From Boswellia sacra (Eukaryota > Streptophyta > Magnoliopsida > Sapindales > Burseraceae), in contig SNVD02013278.1 in assembly GCA_013180625.2 (NCBI GenBank), positions 1 through 64,000 of the forward strand: DNA of 64,000 bases. Reading direction: 5' to 3'. The position numbers and the translations under genes were made by a program. Positions 55,210 through 64,000 of this stretch are shown here, in pieces. The stretch's first letter is position 1. Each line of letters begins with the position of its first letter. Under the pieces are notes generated by a model. The model did no database searches. It worked only from the letters and a program-made list of their open reading frames with translations, and was not told the origin of the DNA.

Positions 55210-57771
55210 GCTCTGAGCCTGCTAGCACATTTGAAAGATTCCTTTCTTAACTATCCCAAATAAAATTTCCATCAAGTTATTACCATCATAAACAAGAAAA
55301 AAAATTAAAAAAAAATTCTTAAAGTCACCACTCATAGAAAAACACAATTGTCAAATCAAGTTTTGCAATGGGAATCAATCTACCCCTAAACTTATGAAAA
55401 ACTATAGTCCATAAGCACTCAATTGTTGCATTTCCAACCCACCAGATTGATAACATGTTTTTTTTTCCCTACCAACTTCAGAAGCCAAGTTCATTGTCAA
55501 TAGAGGAGAATTGATGTAGGATCAACAATAAGAGTTTTAGATATTTTTTAAGGATTTTGATTTGTAATAAAATTGGAATTATTTTCCCATTCAAATAGGA
55601 TCTCAATTAGATTACAATTTAAGCAATAATTTTTTTCCTTCTTAAGGGTTTTTCCTTTTTATTTTAGTTTTTTGGCCACTATAACAAGATGCTTTGACTG
55701 TTATGTTTCTCAAGTATTGAACATGAATTTAGAAACATTGATTTCTCCTTTTTTATTTATCACCTATTCTCCTACTTTTTTTTATCTCCCACTTTTTTTT
55801 TCAATAATTTCTCCTCTTTCTTTTCTTTCAATACCTCTCCCCTTTTTTCGTCTATTTCTTTGTCTATATATTCATCTTTACTACCCAAATTTTTTCTTTT
55901 TTTTTTGTTATTTCTTTTGGATTTTTTTCCTTTTCTCTTATATTATTCCCTCATTTCTTATAGGTTACTTTTGCAGACTCCATTCTCCATCAAAAGGTTG
56001 GATGAATAATTTGTTGTTAATATGCATAAATTGATAATTAGGGCTTATGTTGTTATTGAATAAGTGTCTGTAGTGTTCATAAAGATCTGTATATATTTTC
56101 CATTGAAATTGGTTGTTTGTTGTTTATGATTTTTTTGAAGGAAAATATGTCTTTTTGACGAATGCTGCTTAGTGTCATAAATATTACTAAAGCCCCTAAA
56201 ATTTAATATAATTTCAAATTTATCCTGTAGATTAAACTAAAATTAGAATTATCCATCACTATTCTTAATCTACTTGTTGAGTCTCGCTTTTACAACAAGA
56301 ATACAAAGACAGATCTGCCCTTGGCAGGAATGGATGAATTACATAAATACCCTATGTATTTAGAAAGAAGAAAATGTCTTGAATGCCTTTTGTTGTTGCG
56401 CAACTTCCACTTGAGTTCAAGTAGCTAGTCCACATCATCTTGAGATCGTTGACTAACCAAGAGGTGCCACATTGCAGATATTTGATAGGAAACATCACGA
56501 GGAAACAAGTCGAGGATCTTGGAAGACGCTTTGCAGTGGAAGCAAACAAGAAGTATGAGTGATGGTATGTTTGAAAGGTTGATGCTTAAATGCTGACTGG
56601 ACTTAAATCCCTAAAAGCTTGTATAAAAACTGAATCAAAATTACTGCCTGAGGCACTATATCTATAATGAATTTTGAGAATGAAAGGCCTCTAGACGATG
56701 CTCCTTATGATAGTATGAATGACTCAAAAAAGGTGACTCAGGTAGATAGTGGACATCTGTTTAGGCAAAATAACTCTACGTTGGACTGGGAAAGAACAAT
56801 GTTATGTTGTAACTAGATCCTTCTATATGTAATTGACTTGAATGTGTACATGTGCCTAAGGAGACAATTCTAAATGCCTATCTGGATTAGAATCCTAGAA
56901 GGAATGACTTTAGGGCGATTTGGAATGTAATAGTGTAAACAAACGGTTTATGCGTGGTTAGGCTGATGGTGAACATGTTTTGGGGTATTGTATGCATAAG
57001 ATGGAATGAACTTAAGTACTGCAATGGTTTAGACTAAATCCTAGAACTTGGTATACGTATGGACGACTGTGTTTAGCCTCGATGCTAAGATGTATATGGC
57101 TTGATGAGTAATGGACGTGCTTAGGTAACATTTTGGGCAAGGAGGAATGAGCTTAATTACTTTTGAACTAAAACCTAAGACTTATACACATGAATGACTA
57201 TGCTTGACTCTATGCTAAGGTTTGTGTATGATTTGAATGGCTTGGTGGTGATTGTAACTGTCTTGCTTGACTGGGTGATGAATGTGGTGTCTAAGTCCAT
57301 TTATAGTTAGTGAAGGATGTTGTAGTTAATGCTAGTTTGGCTAGGATAATGATAATGATAATATAATTCTATTTATCTAAATGATAATGCCTGAGATAAA
57401 GGCTTAAGTTAATTTATCTAGGATAAATATGCATGATAATTATAAGGATAATGCATGAGGGAAATCCTACTCTAATCAATCCTTTTACCATCTTGCCCTC
57501 TTTTAGCCTCAATTGTCAATAACCAAAGTTCTCCCAAAGTGGACTTTGGGTTTAATAGATTGGGCTAAAATGGGTTTCACTTCTCTTGTTTGTGTCAACT
57601 AGATCACAACCCATCCAAGAGCCCAATGGGTGGCTTTGATCCACTTGGTTTAAAGAGTTGAATTTAGATTCAGATTCATGGTATTTGGCCCAAGGCTTGA
57701 AGATACCATACGAATAACCCAATTGCATTATGAGCCAGCTAGACTTTAAGTTTTTTGGGATATGGCATATA
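55210..57771. other. No gene recognised; pyrimidine tracts and weak tandem repeats
   Basis: 55740-55995 is T/C-rich and resembles 49240-49440 left of the chromovirus. From about 56600 to 57240, imperfect units recur (GAATGA(A/G)CTTAA, AAA(T/C)CCTA(G/A)(A/G)A, (G/T)GATGCTAAG); the clearest pair starts at 57004 and 57143. The open frame at 55672-56034 is low-complexity Phe/Leu/Ser. No gene is supported. Confidence 0.4.
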
Positions 57772-57799
57772 CACTACAAGAGAAATGGGTATATACTGC

Positions 57800-57890
57800 A
57801 ACCTTCTGCGGCGGTTTTTAAAAACCGCCTTAAATGGTAATACACATACACTATTTTCGGCTGTTTGACAAACCGCCGTCTAAAGGGCAT
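57800..57890. repeat. Left subterminal repeats of the second CACTA element
   Basis: GCGGCGGTTTTTAAAAACCGCC forms a short palindrome at 57810-57831, followed by ACAAACCGCCGTC at about 57869. Confidence 0.65.
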
Positions 57891-57939
57891 AAAAAACCCC
57901 AAATAGCTTTTACCCTAATCTCGTATGTTTATTCAGTTT

Positions 57940-58060
57940 GCGTCTCTTCCATCTCTCTCTAAATGTCTCTTCCTTTCTCGCACACCGACACTACCCCCCA
58001 CCCTCTCTATATGTCTCTTCCTTTCTCGCACAACCTCTCGAGACATAAAGAAGCGATAGC
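57940..58060 (+). repeat. Short tandem duplication
   Basis: ATGTCTCTTCCTTTCTCGCA occurs at 57963 and again at 58010, about 47 bp apart, in CT-rich 5'-leader-like sequence. Confidence 0.7.
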
Positions 58061-58256
58061 TTGCTCATAGAGAGCACCCGGTTTGGTTGTATTAGCAATC
58101 ATCTTATTCGGCGAGTTCTTTTTTTTGATTTTTTTGAAAAAAAGTTGGATTAGATTTTATATGTTATTTGTTTGAGAGGAAGATGTAGTGGATCTAGGTA
58201 GTCAAGAGAATTAGGACGGTTAGCTGAATCTAAGAGCCTAGAATCTGAGCAGAAAG

Positions 58257-58860
58257 ATGTAGGCCAAGAGGAAAGATTTGGTGAGCAAAAATTTGTTCTC
58301 AGATGGGGAGATTAAAGGCAGAGAGAAAATGGGTTGGTGTTGTTTCAGATTAAAATGGTGTTTAGAGGAAGAAAAGGAGAAGAAAGAAAAGGAAAGGGAG
58401 AGAAGGAAGCAAAGAAGAGAGACGAGGAAGGAGAAAGGGAAAAAGGAGAAAAAGGGGGAAGAGCGGAGGAAAGGGAGAAGAGAGTAGAGGGAACGAAGCG
58501 AGAAGAGCATGAGGAAGAGAAACGAAAGGGACGATTTGTTGGAATTGGATGGAGAGAACAGTACTTGGATGGCATTGCCATTGGCGTGGACGAAGGGTAT
58601 CGAGTTGTAGGGGTGGCAGTGACGTTGGTGGTGGCTCGTGGAGGAACAGAGATGCAGTGAGGACGGTGGTGATGGTGGTGGTTGTGTTCATCCATGGCGA
58701 AGAAAAAGAAGAAAATCAAGACTTTGGTCATGATATTTTTGCTGCCATTCAGGGTGTCTTCACTCATCTGGAGGATAGAGGTTCGCCTTTATATATTGCA
58801 GATTACTTGAAGATTCTTTTTCTTCCTGGATTAGCAAATAGCCAGAATTATATATATAAT
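58257..58860 (+). other. Purine-rich block with overlapping open frames; no gene assigned
   Basis: 58340-58530 is a long G/A tract that keeps several frames open on both strands (Lys/Glu/Arg-rich or Phe/Ser/Leu-rich). I regard these as compositional. A coding-like tail at 58735-58830 (IQGVFTHLEDRGSPLYIADY) could be part of a captured exon, but the family is not recognised. Confidence 0.4.
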
Positions 58861-60330
58861 TAAATTCATGTTTGAATTTGCTAAAGCTTATCTTCTTGTC
58901 TCCCCTTTTAGCATCTTCTTTTCAAGGCATACCCTGTTATGGCTAAAAATTGTTAAAATAATAATCTTGATCATAACCAATATAAGTTTTCACTTAATAA
59001 TAAGTTTTTTATAGATTGTACCCATGACATTCTCTTTTGGAAATTTTTAGGCTATAATAGAAATGGTTGCATGCTCTTGCACACTATATATACAGCAATT
59101 AAACAGCCATTATAGGATTAATCAATTAATGTGTTTCAGGGACATAAATATTTGTTATTATTTCATACAGAACAAATTATGCATTCTTCATGTTGCAATG
59201 CATTAAGTTTGCAAAAATTGGTGTTTTCGTTTGATGTTCTGCATGTGGAGAAATTTTTCAACCTTAGTGATACCTAACTTGTGATTGTTAATTTCAGCTA
59301 ACATACGCCAAGTGTCCAGCTTTGAGGCCCTCCATTTTGCTTATGTTACTAACAGTTCCACTCTTTGAGATTATATATTAGAAACTTCACTTTATATTAG
59401 AAACTTGTACAATATGAATTGTACATAAGAAGGAGAAAACACCAAGAGACCACTTGTACTCAAGACTCCAATATGAGCATAACACCTTATGTGACTCATG
59501 CACTAAGCTTGTTTTGATTTCTCCACTTGCTCATGTTACTTGCACTCAAGTGTGTTTGTTGACTCACACTTGCACACACAAGGCTAAGACACTCACTCTT
59601 TCTTCACGTCACTCACACACTTATTATATGCACTCAAAAGCTAGACTTCATTCTTACTAACTCCTACTGATACCTACGGACTTCACTTTGCACTCTACTA
59701 ACTTAGCTACTGACTTCCTTTCTCTCATTACTCCAATTACATGTAAGCTCTTCTATTTATAGGCAGTAAGAGTCATTTCCAACTAAGCTCACCCAACTTG
59801 CAAGAATTCTCCAGATTGTCGGTGAAGTAGTTGCGAAACTAATTAATTAAAATTTTCTGGATTATACCAGATTGAGATGTAGAAATCTCTGGATTAGGCA
59901 GTAAGAGTCATCACTTCATATTTTTATAATTTTTTAAAACGACCTCTTCATATATTTTTCAAAAATAATCATTTTCAAACAAATATATATCATTTCCTAT
60001 TTCTTGAAAATAGCCCATTTTTTGAAAGGGCGAATTCAATTTTTTTGAAAATATTCATTTTTTAAAAAAATGACCATTGGATATATTTTTTTAAAAATAA
60101 TTATTTTATGAAATGATCATTTTCATATTTTTTTTAAATACTCATTTTTAAAAATGAGAACTTCATAGTTTTTTTTTTTTTTAAAAAATAGCCATTCTGA
60201 ATTTTTGGAGAAGATATGATAGAAGTCGTTAACAGTTGCAATGCAAACCTAAGAAGATGTTGACTTTATTTTTTTTCTTTAAGGTGCTGATTTTGCATAT
60301 TTGTTTAAAATCTTAACACATTCTGATTTT
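58861..60330. other. No gene recognised
   Basis: AT-rich interior of the second CACTA element. 59940-60200 has A/T-rich imperfect repeats containing TTTTTGAAA / ATGACCATT. A 29-bp segment (CTGATTTTGCATATTTGTTT and on) is repeated directly before the GNOM fragment (60288 and 60322). Confidence 0.4.
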
Positions 60331-60344
60331 GCATATTTGTTTAA

Positions 60345-60770
60345 ATTCTGATGAGACCAATTACCAGTATTGCTTTATCGTCTGCCTACAAAATCTTAAC
60401 ACTTGATGTGATTGATCAAGATACTGCTAATGTTGAAGAGGCTATGCACTTGGTAGTAGATGCTGTGACAAGCTGTCAATTTGAAGTGACCGATCCTATA
60501 TCAGAGGAAGTGGTGCTGATGAAGATACTTCAGGTTTTTCTGGCTTGTATGAAAAGCAAAGCATCTGTTATGTTGAGTAATCAGCATGTTTGCACCATAG
60601 TGAATACTTGTTTTTGAATAGTTCATCAAGCAGGATCAAAAGGTGAGTTGTTACAGCGGATAGCTCATCACACAATGCATGAACTTGTTAGGCGTATTTT
60701 TTAACACCTGCCAGATGTTGATAACACTGAACATGCATTGGTTAATGGAGTTCGTGTTGTCAAGAAAGAG
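60345..60770 (+). pseudogene. GNOM: GNOM-type ARF-GEF, N-terminal-region exon fragment
   Basis: GNOM is a Sec7-domain guanine-nucleotide exchange factor for ARF GTPases in vesicle traffic. The block encodes part of its N-terminal (DCB-HUS) region: PITSIALSSAYKILTLDVID, AMHLVVDAVTSCQFEVTDP, EEVVLMKILQVFLACMKSKA and LSNQHVCTIVNTCF. There CGA has become TGA (60615-60617). The frame continues IVHQAGSKGELLQRIAHHTM and HELVRRIF, a second stop, then HLPDVDNTEHALVNG, and ends at a GT donor (60770). Upstream of PITS a small deletion breaks the frame after SDET. Two stops and a frameshift show it is a dead fragment. Sec7 and later parts are absent. Confidence 0.85.
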
Positions 60771-61680
60771 GTACAATACATATTCCATCTTCCTTTTTCA
60801 TTGCAATATCTTCTCCTCTCTTATGCTTTCTGTTAGTTGCGGGGAAGTTGGGGGATAAAACATCAGGGTAGAATTAAAAAATGATGATGGATTTTGCTCA
60901 TTTTGTGTAAGCTAACTTTATGGAGGCTGGTGTTGTAGAAGAGTTACTTCATTTTTCTAAACTGCTCTTTGTTCTTGAAAGTCAAAATACATATGATATA
61001 GGATTTCTACTGTTTTTCTCTCTTCTTCATCTTTGTACTGTATAAATCCTCATGTTTCAAAATTATTTATGGTGGGATGGTAGGTGCTGCTTATTGCAGG
61101 CAAGTTACTGCATTTACTTTGAATTGTTATGTGGAAGTGGGTTGCCTTAACAGATTCTTATTGTTTTAGATTTAAGCTATTTATTTTTCCTTGGCCATGT
61201 TTGTTGGTGAGTTAGTTTGAGGATTGATTTAACTCAAGCTCAAATAGTATTTTATAGTTGAAAAAAAAAACAGTATATACCTTTAGCTATTTTTTGTTTA
61301 CTGACACAAGAAACAGTAAATAGGAACCACAAATAATGCATGCGTAGATGAAAGCCTCTTCTATTTGTAATGCTTATGATGTCTAGCATTTCACCAGATC
61401 CTAATATTCCTACAGAACTTTATTGATGTGTAACAACTTTTGTAGCATTAAATATGTTCCTGCTTTTGTCCCTTATTTCAAGTTCATATTGGAATTGTGT
61501 GCGGGGGTGTATGCTGTATGTACTTGTCTATGTCAGTTTGTGCTTCTAACAAGTAGCTTCAACTTGTCTTATAATTTGTCTATTCAGCCTTATCATTTAG
61601 TTTTGATAAACGCAACGCATTTTTTTCATTGAATTTATTACTGTACTAGCTATTTAGTGTCTTAATGTTATTTTGCAGGA
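60771..61680. other. Intron-like spacer between GNOM and GCP4 fragments
   Basis: AT-rich, ends in a TTGCAG acceptor at about 61678. No other exon is recognised. Confidence 0.45.
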
Positions 61681-61935
61681 TATGCTACCTGAATATATCC
61701 ACATGCGTGTTGTAGAATCAATTCTTTTTGCTAGTTAGTCAGGGTTCTCTAGAATCGGGCAATTGCAGCCAGTCATCTTTGGCAAGTGCTGAATTTGTTG
61801 AACTTCTTCCCAGTATCACTTAGAGCTTCTGTTTACTGTAGTTGCTCTATTTTCGCAGCTTGTGGTTGTACGTGTTGACTTGACTGGCCGTTTGAAGGCA
61901 TTGAAGGACTATTTTCTTTCAGCAAATATTGAAGT
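61680..61935 (+). pseudogene. GCP4: Gamma-tubulin complex component 4 (GCP4) exon fragments
   Basis: GCP4 is a Spc97/Spc98-family subunit of the gamma-tubulin ring complex that nucleates microtubules. Three short pieces match plant GCP4 in order: DMLPEYIHMRVVESILFA (61680-61733, followed by a stop), RAIAASHLWQ (about 61757-61786) and, after a CAG acceptor at 61859, LVVVRVDLTGRLKALKDYFL. Exon sequence between the first two pieces, about 80 residues in the family, is missing, so this is an internally deleted fragment. Identity rests on remembered family sequence and the correct order of the three pieces. Confidence 0.75.
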
Positions 61936-62330
61936 ACATTCCTTTTTTTCAATAAAGTTAGTATCTGATAATGTTTACCGGTTGGTTGCAGGTTGTTTAC
62001 CAAGTTTTGTGTAAATTTACTTATCAGATGATTAAATTATGTGAAAGTTGTTGAACTATCTAACTGACATGTTGTTTAACTATTTGATTATAACATGTTG
62101 AATAGAGTGGATGATAATTGTGTTATATTTGGTTTTCTTGGATTATGAATTTATGATTGAACCATTATATGAGATATTTTTGTATTTGATTTGATTTTAT
62201 TATATTCATTGAATGAATGATTACAAAATTATATCAAAACATTCTTCTGAGACATGTAATTATTTTGTAAATAGCAAATAAACATATAATATCACAAGCA
62301 GCGAAATTTTGAAAAATTTTTGTTAACTAT
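61936..62330. other. No gene recognised
   Basis: AT-rich interior of the second CACTA element up to its right subterminal repeats. Confidence 0.4.
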
Positions 62331-62332
62331 TT

Positions 62333-62724
62333 ACAACGGTTTCCTAGTCGACGCAACAAAAATTTTCTTAACTATTTATGGCGGTCCCTCATCAACCATG
62401 ACAGTTGTACAAAAACTGTATAAAACCTTTTTACGGCGGTTTTGTGACTTTTTACGGCGGTTTTTGTTCGTCGTAAATACTAAATTTTTACGACGGACAC
62501 AAAACCGCCGTAAAAAGGTGTGATCATTGTCGATCCTGCTTCGTCGTTTGTTTTTACGTCGAACAACCAAACCGTCATATAAGACTATTTACGGCGGGCC
62601 AAAACCACCGTAAAATCTTTTACTACGGTTGTTTTTGCGTCGGTTGAGAACCGCCGCATAACCGCCGTAAAAGACTATTTACGACGGTTTTGGCCTGCCG
62701 TAAATAGTCTTTCCTGTTGTAGTA
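62333..62724. repeat. Right subterminal repeats and terminus of the second CACTA element
   Basis: TTTACGGCGG-type motifs occur in direct and inverse orientation more than ten times. The last 45 bp contain an inverted pair (AAAGACTATTTACGACGG and CCGTAAATAGTCTTT). Confidence 0.75.
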
Positions 62725-63349
62725 TATAGCATGATATAAGGCCTTATACGTTTATAGTGCATGAACTTTGCATGTAGCATGAGGCGTGTAGCATGTAATG
62801 TTTTATAGTCCCTACACTTTGAGTTTGTTTTATAGTCCGTAGACTTTGCATGATGATGTATTAAGAAGGCTGCATGTGGTTGTTTGGTCCTTTGTCATTG
62901 ACCCACTAGATTTGAGCAACATCGAGCATTATCACTACTAAGTATCAATAGTGCTTAACAAATGTAATTAAATAGTTCCATTGAGAAATAAAAAAGCATG
63001 TACCTCAACTTAATTTACATATCTTAATATTAATCTCAATTGTTTGTTGTCTAATATATATATATTGATGGAAAAGTCTTGTCACATTCTTCTACATGAT
63101 TGTGTACTTATTTTTCATGATAAATCATGTTTATGTAATCAATAGGATTTAACGTTTAATTAATAAAAACTTATTTTTCATTGTATGTCTCTTTAATAAT
63201 AATGAGAGTACTATATGCCTTCGGAATACAAAATCACGATGAGAAAAATTATAGATATTTTTATAGCTAATAAATAGGAAATTTTACTAATTATTTAATA
63301 ATTAATATGCGAAATATTTTAGATTGTATCACTTTATTAATAGAATATG
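62725..63349. other. No gene recognised
   Basis: Short repeats of TTTATAGTCC and GACTTTGCATG at 62750-62850, otherwise AT-rich. Confidence 0.4.
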
Positions 63350-64000
63350 TCCTTCCCAATATTATTAAGCACATTTCAAAGAGTTAGAAAATCCTTATTC
63401 TCATATCAAGGGTTTCACCATTTCACCTTAGTAAGAGAGAATTTAGCAAGACATTATAAAAGAAAGAAAACAAATTGCAAAAAAAAGAAGATTTATTAAT
63501 AACATTAAGAAAACAAACACGAGAGAAAACACAATAATAAGAGATCCCAACCAAAGCCAAGATGTCTTAATAGGTCACAATGCACTTTCCATTTATAGAT
63601 ACATTCGGGGCAAACTTGTCAAATTATGAAAGGACAATTGTAAAATATCTTGTTGACAATTTGGGTCATCATGTGCACCTACGTTGACCACCGATTTTGA
63701 CACAAAACTATTTAGAATTTTGATCACATGTCTCAACAAAAGTTGTAGATATTTCTTTTAGCTTTCTAGAACATCTTGATTCATACAATTTGGATATGAA
63801 TATCAAGAGATATAGTCAAAATACGGAGGCATGGTCAGACTGGGTTGAAACTACAGATAGGTTCATTTCAAGCCCATTTTTGTTCCACTAAGAGCTTGAA
63901 TTTCATGATGCTTATTGACACATTTGAAAAAGGATTGTCTCCCAAGTATAGGAGTGTCGAAGTAATAAACCTGGTGAGACCGAGGTCGATCCACGAGGAA
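63350..64000 (-). repeat. Rearranged LTR fragment related to the LTR at 28948-30335
   Basis: On the minus strand, 64000-63925 matches the last part of that LTR (about 30230-30318: CTTCGACACTCCTATACTTG and onward). It is joined directly to sequence matching the LTR middle (about 29190-29740: CTCTTAGTGGA, TTCTAGAAAGCT, CTTGATATGAGAATAAGGAT), running down to about 63350. The order end-then-middle is not that of an intact LTR. The element continues past the window edge. Confidence 0.7.

Larger units (their letters stand above)
57772..62724. mobile_element. Second CACTA-like element carrying GNOM and GCP4 fragments
   Basis: The left end reads CACTACAAGAGAAATGGGTA. The right end, reverse-complemented, reads TACTACAACAGGAAAGACTA. 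Both ends have subterminal motifs of the type GGCGGTTTT / AACCGCCGTAAA: a few at 57806-57885 and many in both orientations at 62333-62710. No transposase is recognised. The first base at the right end (T for C) and the 3-bp target duplication do not match perfectly. It differs in its subterminal motif from the CACTA element at the left of the window. Confidence 0.7.

Noticed and set aside
55672..56034. 120-codon plus-strand frame with apparent membrane segments
   Set aside because: It lies in a T/C-rich tract, so Phe/Leu/Ser residues mimic membrane helices; no homology and no start context.
58278..58767. Overlapping long open frames on both strands in the purine-rich block
   Set aside because: The frames exist because the tract is almost pure G/A, which lacks stop codons. 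Residues are monotonous (Lys/Glu/Arg or Phe/Ser/Leu) and match no family.

Overview
The window looks like a repeat-rich stretch of a eudicot nuclear genome. It is AT-rich, its genes are split by GT-AG introns, and every protein match I recognise is a plant family: RPN2, eL28, ATXR3-type SET, ANTH adaptors, FDM/IDN2, LOG, YlmG/YGGT, Neprosin, GNOM and GCP4. Most of the 64 kb is transposable elements in various states of decay. The only apparently intact single-copy host gene is a chloroplast YlmG/YGGT protein gene on the minus strand at 39346-39954.

Left part (1-13117). Positions 1-11088 read as the right part of a CACTA DNA transposon whose left end lies outside the window. It ends in a CACTACAAGAAAA-type terminal inverted repeat and a block of subterminal repeats. 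Its interior holds intron-containing fragments of at least five unrelated host genes, all in the same direction: RPN2, ribosomal protein eL28, an ATXR3-like SET domain, an ANTH clathrin adaptor and an FDM/IDN2 XH domain. Several carry frameshifts or stops. A decayed MuDR-type transposase lies on the minus strand at about 11.9-13.1 kb.

Nested retrotransposons (13118-30335). A Ty1/copia element (13118-21474, 1.64-kb LTRs) sits inside the gag of a 5'-truncated Ty3/gypsy element with Athila-like features (21475-30335). Downstream of pol the gypsy element carries an uninterrupted 195-codon ORF with a cysteine cluster. Next to it is an intronless LOG-like gene (cytokinin riboside monophosphate phosphoribohydrolase family) with one frameshift. 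I consider this host gene inside a retrotransposon the most interesting item in the window.

Middle (30336-49500). This part contains a hairpin MITE, a 3.5-kb solo LTR with GAGAA target duplication, the YlmG gene, and a nested inverted-repeat element about 160 bp upstream of its start codon. Further right are a 1.5-kb element with long (~245 bp) terminal inverted repeats around a broken ORF, a 1.4-kb solo LTR with CCCAA target duplication, a Neprosin-family gene fragment, and two diverged copies of one dispersed repeat.

Right part (49501-64000). A structurally complete Ty3/gypsy chromovirus lies on the minus strand (49501-55205, 545-bp LTRs) but has stop codons in its frames. A second CACTA-like element (57772-62724) carries fragments of GNOM and of gamma-tubulin complex component 4. 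The window ends in a rearranged minus-strand LTR related to the LTR at 28948-30335. Nothing here forms an operon or pathway. The region works as a record of nested insertion, gene-fragment capture and LTR recombination around one conserved chloroplast gene.
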